Positions 24,036 through 32,613 of a stretch of DNA of 64,000 bases are shown here, in pieces. A model generated the notes under the pieces. That model was not told the origin of the DNA. It did no database searches and saw only the letters and a program-made list of their open reading frames with translations. Every line of letters starts with the position of its first letter. The stretch's first letter is position 1. Both the position numbers and the translations under genes were made by a program. Source of the stretch: Harryflintia acetispora (lineage in GTDB: Bacteria > Bacillota > Clostridia > Oscillospirales > Ruminococcaceae); the NCBI GenBank assembly GCA_004340125.1, contig SLUK01000005.1:142668-206667 (forward strand). Reading direction: 5' to 3'.

Positions 24036-24941
24036 ATGCTCGACTTCCGGATCCAGACCTTTCTGACCCTCTGTGAGACCCTCAGTTATACCAAGACCGC
24101 CGCTCTGCTGCACATCACCCAGCCCACCGTAACCCAGCACATCAAATTTTTAGAAAATGAATATGGCTGCAAGCTGTTTTGCTACAGCCGCAAGTCCCTC
24201 TCCCTGACCGAGCGGGGGGAGCTGCTGCGCAGCTGTGCGTTGGGGCTGCGCGCCGGCAGCGAGCGGGCGATGCGGCTGCTGCGCGCGCCGCGCGCCGAAG
24301 GGCGGCGGCTGCGTTTCGGAGCCACCCTGTCCATTGGAGAATACGTCATGCCCGCCCTGCTGGAAAGATACCTCTCACTCCACCCGCAGGACGAGGTGCA
24401 GATGACGGTGCAGAACACCCAGAGCCTGCTGCACGCGCTGGAGCACGGCGAAATCTCCTTCGCCTTTATCGAGGGGAATTTCAGCCGCCGGGACTTCGCC
24501 TCCTTCCCGCTCTCCGAGGAGGAATTCGTACCGCTGTGCGCGGGGGATTCCCCGCTCGCGCGGCAGCCCGTTCCCTTCGGGGCCTTGGTCGGGGAGAGGC
24601 TTATCCTGCGGGAGCGCGGATCGGGCACCCGCGAGGTGCTGGAATCCATTTTAAGCGAGCACAACCTCCCGCTCACGAGCTTCCCTTTGCGCTGTGAGTT
24701 GGGGAGCTTCGGGGCCATCAAACGGTTGGTGGCGGCCGGGATGGGGATCACCTTCGCTTACCGCGAGGTGGCGGCAAAGGAGCTGCAAAGCGGAGAACTG
24801 AGCGTGATCCCCATCGAGCGCTTTGCCGCCGGACGGGAGTTTTCCTTCGTCTGCCTGCAAAACGATATTTTTATGGAGGACTACCTCGCATTCTACCACT
24901 TCTGCAAGGAGCGGCGAGCCGCCGACAGCGAGGCGCTGTAG
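24036..24941 (+). CDS. LysR-family transcriptional regulator
   Basis: 301 residues: N-terminal winged helix (LRIQTFLTLCETLSYTKTAA, HITQPTVTQHIKFLE) and a C-terminal periplasmic-binding-like effector domain (about 90-295), with LILRERGSGTREVLE as in CysL/YeiE-type regulators. It probably controls divergent yeiH in response to a small anion or sulfur metabolite; the effector is inferred only from the neighbour. Confidence 0.88.
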   Translation: MLDFRIQTFLTLCETLSYTKTAALLHITQPTVTQHIKFLENEYGCKLFCYSRKSLSLTERGELLRSCALGLRAGSERAMRLLRAPRAEGRRLRFGATLSIGEYVMPALLERYLSLHPQDEVQMTVQNTQSLLHALEHGEISFAFIEGNFSRRDFASFPLSEEEFVPLCAGDSPLARQPVPFGALVGERLILRERGSGTREVLESILSEHNLPLTSFPLRCELGSFGAIKRLVAAGMGITFAYREVAAKELQSGELSVIPIERFAAGREFSFVCLQNDIFMEDYLAFYHFCKERRAADSEAL

Positions 24942-24961
24942 CCGATTCGCGAAGGGACTAG

Positions 24962-25300
24962 TTTACAAAACGGACATGCTCAGTCCGCGTCCTGAATAAT
25001 AGGGTTCCAAGGGGGCTGCGCCCCCTTGGCGGGGAGTTTGAGGGCGAGGAGCCCTCATCAATCGTAAAAAGGCGTAGGAGGGGTGAATCGGACCTCCAGT
25101 GGAGGTCCGAGAGGGGAACCCCAAGAGGGGTTCCCCAAAAACAAGGGGAAACCCATCTCGGGGTTTCCCCCTCAAAGCGTCCACTGGACGCTTTGATTCC
25201 CTCTTCCCCTTTTCGCTGGCGCGATATGTTCGTGGGGCACCGCCCCACACCCCGCCAAAGGGTCGTTTGACCCTTTGGAATCCCAAATTTTTTTCAAGTT
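24962..25300. repeat. Palindrome-rich intergenic repeat mosaic, copy A
   Basis: About 340 bp with no gene. It holds a chain of at least six hairpins, for example around 25010-25037, 25093-25112, 25117-25136, 25143-25166, 25175-25196 and 25246-25282. The first ~130 bp (GAATAATAGGGTTCCAAGGG..., ...TTTGAGGGCGAGGAGCCCTC) recurs inverted at 37345-37490. Small ORFs across it have no coding support. Confidence 0.75.
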
Positions 25301-25330
25301 GACATTCAGTGAATGTCAACTTTATTTTTA
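25297..25330. terminator. Intrinsic terminator hairpin
   Basis: An 11-bp perfect stem AGTTGACATTC/GAATGTCAACT with a three-base loop and a T-rich run on the plus strand, A-rich before it. It lies downstream of LysR (+) and of ppx (-). Confidence 0.7.
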
Positions 25331-25436
25331 GGGGAGAGGGTTATCATATAAACGCTTTCGGCCACTGTGCCTATCCCCGCATCAAGATCAGAAGATCCGA
25401 CACCCCCGCCTGTCCACACTATAGGTCCCGTGAGGA

Positions 25437-26342
25437 TCAGCCCTGTGCCCCCAGCACCCGTTCGAGCAGATAGCCCTCCCGCACGCCGCTGCTGCTGACC
25501 TCCACCGTTTGGCAGCCGAAACGCCGCACCGTCTCCTTGAGGATCATCATCCCCGGCAGCAGGCTCGGCGTGCGCTCGGGCACGACCCGGTAAACCGCGG
25601 CCTGCTCGGCCTCGTCCCGGGAGCGCAGCCGGTGCACGATCTGCGACACGTTCCCGGCGGGAAAGGCGGTTTCCCCCTTCGCCGCCCCGAACAGCTCCCG
25701 GCTGATTTTCAGCGCCGCGCGCACCGTGCCGCCCACCCCGCAAAGCAGGTCGCAGCGCCCGGCGTCCTTCCAGTCCAAGGCGTCAAACTCCCTGCGGATC
25801 GCTTTCTTGATCTCCTTACGCTCGTTCGGCGTGGGCAGCAGTCCCTCGACATACGCCTTGTGCAGCGAGAGCGAGCCGATGGGAAGGCTCACCAGATGGA
25901 CGATTTGGCGCTGCCGGAAATGGACCAGCTCGGTGCTCCCACCGCCGATGTCCACCAGCATCCCCTCGTCCAGGCTCAGCGTATGGGCCGCTCCCACGAA
26001 ATCGAGGTGCGCCTCCTGTGAGCCGGAGAGCACCACCAGCTTCACCCCGGTGCGCCGGGCGATCTCAGCCACTGCCTCGGAACGGTTTTCAATGTTGCGC
26101 AGCGAAGCGGTGGCAAAGGCGTGCATCTCTTTGATCCCGAAATGCCCGAGGATTTCATGGAAGCTCTCCAGCGCCGCGCAGGCGCGCTCGATTCCGGTTT
26201 CTTCCAGGATGCCCCCGCTGACGTAGCCTGCCAGCCCCGCCATCTCTTTTTTATTGATCAGAAGCCGCGGCTGCCCATCCTGCACCTCGTAGATCGACAG
26301 CCGTATCGAGTTTGACCCGAGGTCCACGATTCCATAGTTCAT
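25437..26342 (-). CDS. Ppx/GppA-family phosphatase (exopolyphosphatase-like)
   Basis: 301 residues of the ASKHA fold: N-terminal phosphate loop 'YGIVDLGSNSIRLSIYEV', 'FATASLRN', and the second loop 'GMLVDIGGGSTELVHF'. This corresponds to the two catalytic domains only; longer family members carry an extra C-terminal HD-like domain. Members hydrolyse polyphosphate or pppGpp. It lies 6 nt downstream of the amidohydrolase gene, so the two are co-transcribed. Confidence 0.88.
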   Translation of the reverse strand: MNYGIVDLGSNSIRLSIYEVQDGQPRLLINKKEMAGLAGYVSGGILEETGIERACAALESFHEILGHFGIKEMHAFATASLRNIENRSEAVAEIARRTGVKLVVLSGSQEAHLDFVGAAHTLSLDEGMLVDIGGGSTELVHFRQRQIVHLVSLPIGSLSLHKAYVEGLLPTPNERKEIKKAIRREFDALDWKDAGRCDLLCGVGGTVRAALKISRELFGAAKGETAFPAGNVSQIVHRLRSRDEAEQAAVYRVVPERTPSLLPGMMILKETVRRFGCQTVEVSSSGVREGYLLERVLGAQG

Positions 26343-26348
26343 GTTGTC

Positions 26349-27947
26349 TCACTCCTCGCAGCGGTAAAGGGTCTTCCCCTCCTTGATGGTCTCCAGCACC
26401 CGGATATTCCGGATTTCCTCGGGCGACACCCGTAGGGGATCCCGGTCCAGGATCACCATGTCGGCCAGCTTCCCGGGGCGAAGGGTACCCTTGCGCCCCT
26501 CCTCGAAATACTGGTAGGCGGCGTTTTTGGTCACCGCCGCCAGCGCCGCGGCAGGGGTGATCCGCTCACTTTCGCCCAGGAGCACCCCGTCCTTGGTGCG
26601 CCGGCAGACCGCGCACCAGAGCGTTTCAAGCATATCCGGCGGCAGAACCGGCGTATCCTGATGGAAGGTGAAGGTCACCCCTTCGCGCAGGGCGCTGGCC
26701 GCCGGGCTGATGAGGTTCGCCCGCGCGGGGCCGAAGTTGTGCAGGTGCACATCCCCCCAATGCCAGACATGGGCCACGAAGAAGGAAGCGATCATCGAAA
26801 GCGCTCGCAGGCGCGGCAGCTGGTCGCGCCGCAGCAGCTGGGCATGGATCATCACCGGGCGGATGTCCGGCGCGCCGGGGTTTTGCTCCCGCGCGGCGGC
26901 GTAAGCGTCGAGGAACTGCTGCGCGGCGGCGTCCCCGTTGCAGTGGGCCAGCAGCTGCGCTCCCTCGCGCAGCGCGGTGTCCAGATAAGCGCGCACCTGC
27001 TGATTCTCGTGGGCCGGGTAGCCGCGATAACCCGGCTCGCCCCCGAGATAGGGCTCGCTCATCCAGGCGGTGCGCCCTTGGGGCGAACCGTCGAGGAAAA
27101 TTTTATACCCGCCGAGCTTCAAGTGGTTTTGATACTCCCGCCAGTCCCGGTTTTCATGCAGCATTCCGGGACTGCCGCAAAGGTCTGCGTAGGCCACGGT
27201 ATCGACCATGAGCCTCCCCTCCTCCGCCGCCTGACGCAGCAGCTCCCACTGCGCGGGGGCGGTGAAGCCGTCCTGCACCGTGGTGATCCCGTGGCGCAGG
27301 TAGACCTTCTGCGCCTCTTCGAGCAGGCGCAGGCTCTCCTCCGGCGAAGGCTCCGGCATGCGCGCGGCGGTCGCGGTGAAGGCCGCCTCCTCCAGGTAGC
27401 CGCTCGGCTCCCCGTCCAGCTCCCGGCCGATTTTTCCGCCCGCCGGGTCGGGGGTGGAGGCGGCAATCCCCATCTGCCGCAGGCCCTGGGTGTTCATCAC
27501 CCCCATATGCCCCGAGGCGTGGGAGATCACCACCGGGTTTTGCGGTGCGGCGGCGTCCAGCAGCCTGCGGTCGGGGTGCTCCCTTCCCGGCAGGAGGTTG
27601 TTGTCATAGCCAAAGCCGGTGACCCACTTCCCGGCGGGCACCCCGTGCGCGGCGACATAGTCCCGTATCCGCTTCGCAATCTCCTCTTGGGACTTCGCCC
27701 CCTCAAGCGGGACCGAGGCGAGGGTGCTCGCCAGCGAGGTGATGTGGCTGTGCGCGTCGATAAAGGCGGGCAGCAGCGTGCGGCCCAAAAGATCCACGCG
27801 CCGAGCGCCGTCCCCGGCGGCAAGGCGCAGCTCGTCGTAGCTCCCCAGCGCTTTGACGGCCCCGCCTTCGACGAGCAGCGCCTCGGCAGGCGCGCCTTTC
27901 TCCAGCGTCAGGATATTGCCATTGTAGTAGATTTGTCTGTCGGACAT
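26349..27947 (-). CDS. YtcJ-like amidohydrolase (amidohydrolase family 3)
   Basis: 532 residues: 'LLPAFIDAHSHITSLA' supplies the HxH metal motif near residue 65, followed by 'HASGHMGVMN', 'AHCNGDAAAQQFLDAY' and 'FTFHQDTPVLPPDML' in the barrel, ending with LRPGKLADMVILDRDP typical of the family. It is probably a metal-dependent hydrolase of amides or N-formyl compounds; no substrate can be named. It leads the operon with the Ppx/GppA gene. Confidence 0.87.
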   Translation of the reverse strand: MSDRQIYYNGNILTLEKGAPAEALLVEGGAVKALGSYDELRLAAGDGARRVDLLGRTLLPAFIDAHSHITSLASTLASVPLEGAKSQEEIAKRIRDYVAAHGVPAGKWVTGFGYDNNLLPGREHPDRRLLDAAAPQNPVVISHASGHMGVMNTQGLRQMGIAASTPDPAGGKIGRELDGEPSGYLEEAAFTATAARMPEPSPEESLRLLEEAQKVYLRHGITTVQDGFTAPAQWELLRQAAEEGRLMVDTVAYADLCGSPGMLHENRDWREYQNHLKLGGYKIFLDGSPQGRTAWMSEPYLGGEPGYRGYPAHENQQVRAYLDTALREGAQLLAHCNGDAAAQQFLDAYAAAREQNPGAPDIRPVMIHAQLLRRDQLPRLRALSMIASFFVAHVWHWGDVHLHNFGPARANLISPAASALREGVTFTFHQDTPVLPPDMLETLWCAVCRRTKDGVLLGESERITPAAALAAVTKNAAYQYFEEGRKGTLRPGKLADMVILDRDPLRVSPEEIRNIRVLETIKEGKTLYRCEE

Positions 27948-28043
27948 TGTAAAAGCCCCCTTGCATGTATCTATTTTCTATTATAGCATTCCTCCCGCCG
28001 AAATAAGCAAGCGATGTGTGACGGGGAATCGTCTTTTTGATGA

Positions 28044-28071
28044 ACGGCCTTCCCTACCGGGCCATATAATA
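28044..28071 (+). promoter_or_regulatory. Sigma-K-type promoter before the Cys-rich gene
   Basis: An AC dinucleotide (28044-28045), 17-bp spacer and CATATAATA (28063-28071) match the mother-cell sigma-K pattern AC-N16/17-CATAnnnTA exactly. CATATAAT is also compatible with sigma-E at the -10 alone. It implies expression late in sporulation. Confidence 0.6.
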
Positions 28072-28201
28072 GAGTGGCATCCAAATTGGATGCCGGTATC
28101 CATATCACCTCCCGCTTCCGGGAGGCGGACGACGCGCCGGAACTGTGAAAGGTTTGTGCGGCGCGGCAAAATCCATGTAGTTTCAGACGGAGGAAATCAA
28201 G

Positions 28202-28798
28202 ATGAACATCATTAACTGCAGTCCTTTTAACAATTGCGGCGCCAAGCCCGACTGTGGCTGCGGGTGCGGGTGCGGCTGTGGCTGCGGGTATGGCTGTGGC
28301 TGTGGATGCGGTTGCTCAAATAGCTGCGGCTGTAACTGTGCGACCCCCTATGCCCTGGACACCACCAGCACCTCCAACTATTCGGTCAATTACAGCTGCT
28401 ACAAGAACAACTGCGCGGCCGGCTACGGCTGCGGCTGCGCCTATCCGTGGGTCGCCAGCGGCGGCTTTATCCCCACCCCGGAGGAGCCCTTCCCCTGTTC
28501 GGCCGCCTGCGCGGCGCAGGGCCGCCAGGTGGATTACAGCGGCTATACCGGCGGGTTCTCCCATGTGACTTATGAAAACGCGGGCCGCTGTGCCCGCCAG
28601 AACTGCGCTTGCCAGTGCGGCTGCGGCGGCACCGCCGCTGCCACCAGCTGCGAGGACGCCGTGTCGCTGCTGCAAAACCCCTGCTACGGCCTGGCCAGCT
28701 TAAAGTCCGAGCTCGAGCAGGTTCACTCCCTCACCGGTGCGGTCTATGAGATGATGGCGCCCGTTCCGATCCCCTGCGCCTGCGCCTGTGCGCGGTAG
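28202..28798 (+). CDS. Cysteine-rich (CG-repeat) protein, candidate spore coat/exosporium component
   Basis: 198 residues with about 31 cysteines. An N-terminal run of alternating Cys-Gly (about residues 17-40) is followed by Tyr/Asn/Ser-rich stretches, a second CACQCGCG cluster (about 140-146), a helical segment with DAVSLLQNPCYGLASLKSEL, and a CACACAR end. No signal peptide or membrane helix. AGGAG-like SD precedes ATG 28202. The sigma-K-type promoter and composition suggest a disulfide-crosslinked coat protein; this is inference, as I recognise no named family. Confidence 0.7.
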   Translation: MNIINCSPFNNCGAKPDCGCGCGCGCGCGYGCGCGCGCSNSCGCNCATPYALDTTSTSNYSVNYSCYKNNCAAGYGCGCAYPWVASGGFIPTPEEPFPCSAACAAQGRQVDYSGYTGGFSHVTYENAGRCARQNCACQCGCGGTAAATSCEDAVSLLQNPCYGLASLKSELEQVHSLTGAVYEMMAPVPIPCACACAR

Positions 28799-28820
28799 GC
28801 AAAAAAGGGGAGCCCATTAG

Positions 28821-28867
28821 AACAGAGAGCCGCGGCGAAGGGCGCCCCTTCGCCGCGGCTCTCTGTT
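28821..28867. terminator. Long perfect hairpin downstream of the Cys-rich gene
   Basis: A stem of about 22 bp (AACAGAGAGCCGCGGCGAAG and complement) around a tiny loop. It separates the Cys-rich gene from the S41 protease gene. Confidence 0.75.
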
Positions 28868-28984
28868 TACATTCTTTTAATGACATTTTAGGCCGACTGT
28901 GCTATACTAACCAAAGTAAAATGTTATGTTTTCGCCCCAGGGCGTATGCCGGGGCTGCCGAAAATAAGGACATGGAGAGTCAGG

Positions 28985-30376
28985 ATGAACAAAAAGATTT
29001 CTTTGGGGGCGGCCATCGCGCTGATGGCGATCATCGCCTCCGCCACCTTCTCGGTCACGATGGTCTACTCCCGCCAGACCTTCAACGATACGGTACACAA
29101 CATCAAGGAGCGGGAGGCGATGTACTCCAAGCTGGCCGAGATCGACAAGTGGGTGCGCCAGAACTACTACGGGAATCTGGACGACAGCGCGCTGACCGAC
29201 AGCCTGGCCAAGGGCTACATGGCCGGCACCGGCGACCCCTATGCCAAATACCTGACGGTGGAGGAATACTCCCGCCAGAACCAGAGCGGCCTGTCAAAAT
29301 CGGTGGGAATCGGCGTGGTCACCTCCCTGGACGAGACTGGCTATATCCGGGTAGAGGAGGTCTACCCCGAGTCCCCCGCCCTGGCCGCGGACATCCAGCC
29401 GGGCGATCTGATCGTGCGGATCGACGAGACCGACGTGACCAAGGACAACTGTGAGGAGCTCCAGCAGTCCATCCTCGGCGAGGCGGGCACCCAGATCGAC
29501 GTGGTGGTGCGCCGCGACAACGTGGATACCCCCCATCCGCTGACCCGCCGCGACGTGGAGAAGCCCACCGTCTACACCAACATGACCGAGGACGGGGTCG
29601 GATATGTGCAGATCGTGGAATTCGGCGCCAACACCGCCGACCAGTTCAGCCGCGCGGTGGACAAGCTGGTCAGCGAGGGAGCCAATTCCCTGGTCTTCGA
29701 CGTTCGCAGCAACCAGACCGGGCCGATCGACCAGGCCACCCGGATTCTGGACAAGCTCCTGCCGCAGGGGGACATCGTCTCCGCCACCTATAAGGACGGC
29801 AGCACCCAGGTGCTCGCCACCTCCGATCCGGCGTTCATCGACCTGCCGATGGTGGTGCTCACCAACGAGAAGACCGCCAGCTCCGCCGAGCTGTTCGCCC
29901 AGGCGCTCAAGGATTACGAGCAGCTGGGGGTTAAGTCGGTCGGCACACTCACCATGGGCAAGGGTTCCATGCAGGAAACCCAGCAGCTCAGCGACGGCTC
30001 GGCCATCGATGTGACCGTGGCCAAATACAACTCCCCCTCGGGGCTTTCCTTCGACGGGGTGGGCGTCAAGCCGGACTTCGAGGTGAGGCTCACCCCCGAC
30101 CAGGCGGCGGCGCTCGAGGCGCTCGACCCGCCCGCGCAGGACCCGCAGCTTAAAACCTTGCTGGAATTCGACCCGCAGCTCAAGAAGGCGGTCGAGCTGG
30201 CGGCGACCGCCGCCAAGACCGTCGCACCGGCCACGCCGGCCGAATCCGCTTCGGGCGGGGAGGACGCCCCGTCCGTCTCGGAGCCCTCCTCCAGCGAGGA
30301 GCAGGGCACGCAGGAGGATGAGGAGGAGTCGTCGGAGGACTCTTCTGAAGAGGAATCCTCGCAGGATGAGGAGTAA
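28985..30376 (+). CDS. S41-family carboxyl-terminal processing protease
   Basis: 463 residues from ATG 28985. N-terminal membrane anchor (about 5-28), PDZ domain (about 100-190, IGVVTSLDETGYIRVEEVYP) and peptidase core with the Ser in 'EKTASSAELFAQAL' and the Lys in 'TMGKGSMQ'. It should cleave extracytoplasmic proteins at C-termini. The last ~50 residues are a Ser/Glu/Asp-rich acidic tail ending in QDEE, unusual for the family. In spore formers CtpA/CtpB proteins can act in sporulation signalling, but the sequence alone does not show that here. Confidence 0.88.
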   Translation: MNKKISLGAAIALMAIIASATFSVTMVYSRQTFNDTVHNIKEREAMYSKLAEIDKWVRQNYYGNLDDSALTDSLAKGYMAGTGDPYAKYLTVEEYSRQNQSGLSKSVGIGVVTSLDETGYIRVEEVYPESPALAADIQPGDLIVRIDETDVTKDNCEELQQSILGEAGTQIDVVVRRDNVDTPHPLTRRDVEKPTVYTNMTEDGVGYVQIVEFGANTADQFSRAVDKLVSEGANSLVFDVRSNQTGPIDQATRILDKLLPQGDIVSATYKDGSTQVLATSDPAFIDLPMVVLTNEKTASSAELFAQALKDYEQLGVKSVGTLTMGKGSMQETQQLSDGSAIDVTVAKYNSPSGLSFDGVGVKPDFEVRLTPDQAAALEALDPPAQDPQLKTLLEFDPQLKKAVELAATAAKTVAPATPAESASGGEDAPSVSEPSSSEEQGTQEDEEESSEDSSEEESSQDEE

Positions 30377-30388
30377 TCTTTCGGACAA

Positions 30389-30426
30389 TAAAAAGGAGCC
30401 GGGACCATATGGTCCCGGCTCTTTTT
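30389..30426. terminator. Bidirectional intrinsic terminator
   Basis: AGCCGGGACC/GGTCCCGGCT stem with ATAT loop, A-tract before and T-tract after on each strand. It separates convergent S41 protease and nusB. Confidence 0.92.
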
Positions 30427-30431
30427 GCTTC

Positions 30432-30851
30432 TTACTTTGTATTCTTCTGCTCCTCGGGCGGCAGCGACTTTTCCACCGCGCCGAGCACCCCGTTGACGAA
30501 GGATGCGTCCTCGGGGGTGGCGAATTTCTTGGTCAGCTCGATGGCCTCGTTGATCGAAACGCTGCGCGGAATATTCCTTTCATACAGCATCTCATAGACG
30601 GCCACGCGCAGCGCGGAGAGCGCGACGCGGGAGATGCGCGAAATCTTCCAGTTCTGGGAGTTCTTCGAGATCAGTTCGTCCAGCTCCCCGAGGTGGCTAT
30701 AGGTGCCCTGGGCCAGCTCCGCCGCAAACCTGTCGAGGCTGAGCTCCCGCCCCTCGGTGGCTTTCTCAATGATCTCCTCGAAGCTGTCGTCGGTGAAGGT
30801 CTTTTCAAACATCAGGATAAAAGCAAGCTCTCTCGCTTCGCTTCTGGTCAT
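30432..30851 (-). CDS. nusB: Transcription antitermination factor NusB
   Basis: 139 residues, helical NusB fold: MTRSEARELAFILMFEKTF at the start and 'VALSALRVAVYEMLYERNIP' with 'INEAIELTKKFATPEDASFVNGVL' at the end. It binds boxA with NusE/S10 in rRNA antitermination complexes. It is preceded by a terminator and so is likely separately transcribed from asp23. Confidence 0.95.
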   Translation of the reverse strand: MTRSEARELAFILMFEKTFTDDSFEEIIEKATEGRELSLDRFAAELAQGTYSHLGELDELISKNSQNWKISRISRVALSALRVAVYEMLYERNIPRSVSINEAIELTKKFATPEDASFVNGVLGAVEKSLPPEEQKNTK

Positions 30852-30906
30852 ACGGCCATTCCTCCGCTTTTTCTATCTTGTCTCAATTATAATCATAAAA
30901 GCAAAA

Positions 30907-30937
30907 CCGTCCCGGGGCCAGGAAGGCCCCGGGATGG
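30907..30937 (-). terminator. Terminator after asp23
   Basis: CCCGGGGCC/GGCCCCGGG stem; on the minus strand a T-rich run (GGTTTTGCTTTT) follows. Confidence 0.78.
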
Positions 30938-30952
30938 CGTGCCATGCTCTCT

Positions 30953-31336
30953 TTATTCCCGGACCGCCGCCGCAGACGGGGGCGCGACCTGGGGGAACGT
31001 GATGTCCCCGATGTAGACGTTCACCTTCGAGACGGTGATCCCGGTCATGTTCTGCACCGCTTCCTTCACCGCGCGCTGTACGGCCTCGGACACGGCGGGG
31101 ATCTTTGCGCCGAAATGAAGATTGAGATGGACCGCGATCTCGGCGACCTCGTCGCTGAGCTCCACCGCGATCGACTTGTTCACCGCGTTCTTGGTAAACA
31201 GGTTGCGGATGTTGGTGGTATAGGTCGCCAGTCCCGCGACGCCCGCGATTTCAGTGGCGGCACAGCTCGCGATGGTCGCGATGACGTCCTTTGAAATCCT
31301 GAGACTGCCCTGAGTTTTAGCCTGCATATTCTCCAT
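30953..31336 (-). CDS. Asp23/Gls24-family envelope stress protein
   Basis: About 127 residues: 'GSLRISKDVIATIASCAATEIAGVAGL' and 'VAEIAVHLNLHFGAKIPAVSEAVQRAVKEAVQNMTGI'. ATG 31336 follows AGGAGG at 11 nt; a TTG three codons upstream is possible. In Firmicutes this gene commonly sits between the spoIIIA cluster and nusB, as here. Proposed membrane-proximal role in envelope homeostasis. Confidence 0.9.
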   Translation of the reverse strand: MENMQAKTQGSLRISKDVIATIASCAATEIAGVAGLATYTTNIRNLFTKNAVNKSIAVELSDEVAEIAVHLNLHFGAKIPAVSEAVQRAVKEAVQNMTGITVSKVNVYIGDITFPQVAPPSAAAVRE

Positions 31337-31418
31337 GCGCCGCAAAGCCTCCTGTGGTAAAATAAACGTTTGTGGATAATCTATGGTTTATTATACCACA
31401 CTTTCGCGAAAGCTCAAC

Positions 31419-31970
31419 CTATTTTACTTCGACAATCGCAATATTTTCAACCGGCGCGCCGGTCTCCTGCACCACGATATCCCGGATCTGGGCCACTTCG
31501 TTATCGAGCAGGCCGCCGGTCTTGATCACCACATCCACCTTTTCCTTCTCCCCGTCGTAGTAGACCATGCAGTCCTCGAATCCCTTGGCCTTGATCAGGT
31601 TCTCCATCTTGCCCTCGGTTTCGATGGATTTCGAGATGTCGGCGGCCTTCATGGTCAGCTCGGCCTTTTCATCGGCGGAAAGGGCGCTGTCCTTGAGCAT
31701 GGTGGTCATCGCGTCCACCGCGTCGTCCCGGCTGCGCGAGCGGGTGAGCTTGGCTTCGGCAAAATAGGCTTCGGTGTCCTTGGCGTCCTCGCCGGTGGCG
31801 GTGCCCTCGACGAACTGCGCCTCGCCGTAGCTCTTGGTTTCCTGCACGGTGCCGGTCGCCACGAGGTCCTCGCCGGTCTGGTTGAAGCGGTAGTTGAGAT
31901 ATACTGCCACACAAAGCGCCATCACCAGCGACGCCAGGATGATGTGTTTCTTAGAAATGATCATGTTCAT
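31419..31970 (-). CDS. spoIIIAH: Stage III sporulation protein AH
   Basis: 183 residues: short cytoplasmic start, one membrane helix (about 9-25), then an extracytoplasmic domain ending 'VVQETGAPVENIAIVEVK', the ring-forming fold characteristic of SpoIIIAH/SpoIIIAG. In the mother cell it bridges to forespore SpoIIQ to form the feeding-tube channel. Last gene of the spoIIIA cluster. Confidence 0.94.
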   Translation of the reverse strand: MNMIISKKHIILASLVMALCVAVYLNYRFNQTGEDLVATGTVQETKSYGEAQFVEGTATGEDAKDTEAYFAEAKLTRSRSRDDAVDAMTTMLKDSALSADEKAELTMKAADISKSIETEGKMENLIKAKGFEDCMVYYDGEKEKVDVVIKTGGLLDNEVAQIRDIVVQETGAPVENIAIVEVK

Positions 31971-32034
31971 GTGGATATGCCCTCCTCGAATTTTTCATAA
32001 TATGCTAAGGTTTATATGGGACAATCTATAACGG

Positions 32035-32613
32035 CTATCCGCCGTACTTGACCACGCAGACCTTGTTCGAGCCGATTCCCAGCGCGGTGGTCACAACGTC
32101 CACCACCCGCGCGCGCACCACCTGGCTGTCCGCCCCGGGACAGACCACCACGACCCCCTTGACGGTGGGCTCCAGCCGGGTGGTCACCAGCGGCTGCTTG
32201 CTGCCCGAGCCCTTATCCACCAGGATATAGCTGGTTTGGCGGTTGTCGCTCTGCTGGGTCTTCTGCTTACCCTCCCCGGAGACGTCCTGCATCTGGTCGT
32301 TCTGGGTCTTCTCCTCGGTCGCATAGATCATCTGGGCCGAGCTTTCGAGCGTGATCATCACCTTCGCCTTCCCCACCCCCTCGACCCCGCTGATGAGCGT
32401 GCCCAGCTTCTGTTCCATCTGCGAGGTGTATTCCTCGCTGCCGACCGCCGTTTCGTCGCTTGCGACCTTCTTTTCCTTGGGCGAGTCCAGAAATTGCGAA
32501 AGCAGGATGAGCACCATCCCCAAAATCCCGACCGCCACGATCAGGCGCACCTTCTTGTCCCCCGCAAAGAGTTCGCGCAGACGAAGGGTTCCTCCTTTAA
32601 GTTCCATCTTCAT
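32035..32613 (-). CDS. spoIIIAG: Stage III sporulation protein AG
   Basis: About 192 residues from ATG 32613, or 190 from ATG 32607, which is better spaced from GGGGAGG. One membrane helix (about 25-45), then a ring-building domain (LGTLISGVEGVGKAKVMITL; PLVTTRLEPTVKGVVVVCPG). It forms the large mother-cell ring of the SpoIIIA-SpoIIQ channel. The start overlaps the end of spoIIIAF. Confidence 0.93.
   Translation of the reverse strand: MKMELKGGTLRLRELFAGDKKVRLIVAVGILGMVLILLSQFLDSPKEKKVASDETAVGSEEYTSQMEQKLGTLISGVEGVGKAKVMITLESSAQMIYATEEKTQNDQMQDVSGEGKQKTQQSDNRQTSYILVDKGSGSKQPLVTTRLEPTVKGVVVVCPGADSQVVRARVVDVVTTALGIGSNKVCVVKYGG

Noticed and set aside
24958..25319. ORFs of 96-118 residues across the palindromic mosaic
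   Set aside because: They run through successive palindromes, lack ribosome-binding sites and have no resemblance to proteins.
28240..28320. GGC/TGC repeats at the start of the Cys-rich gene as a DNA repeat array or CRISPR
   Set aside because: Codon-level Cys-Gly repeats in a good frame with ribosome-binding site and promoter; no spacer structure.
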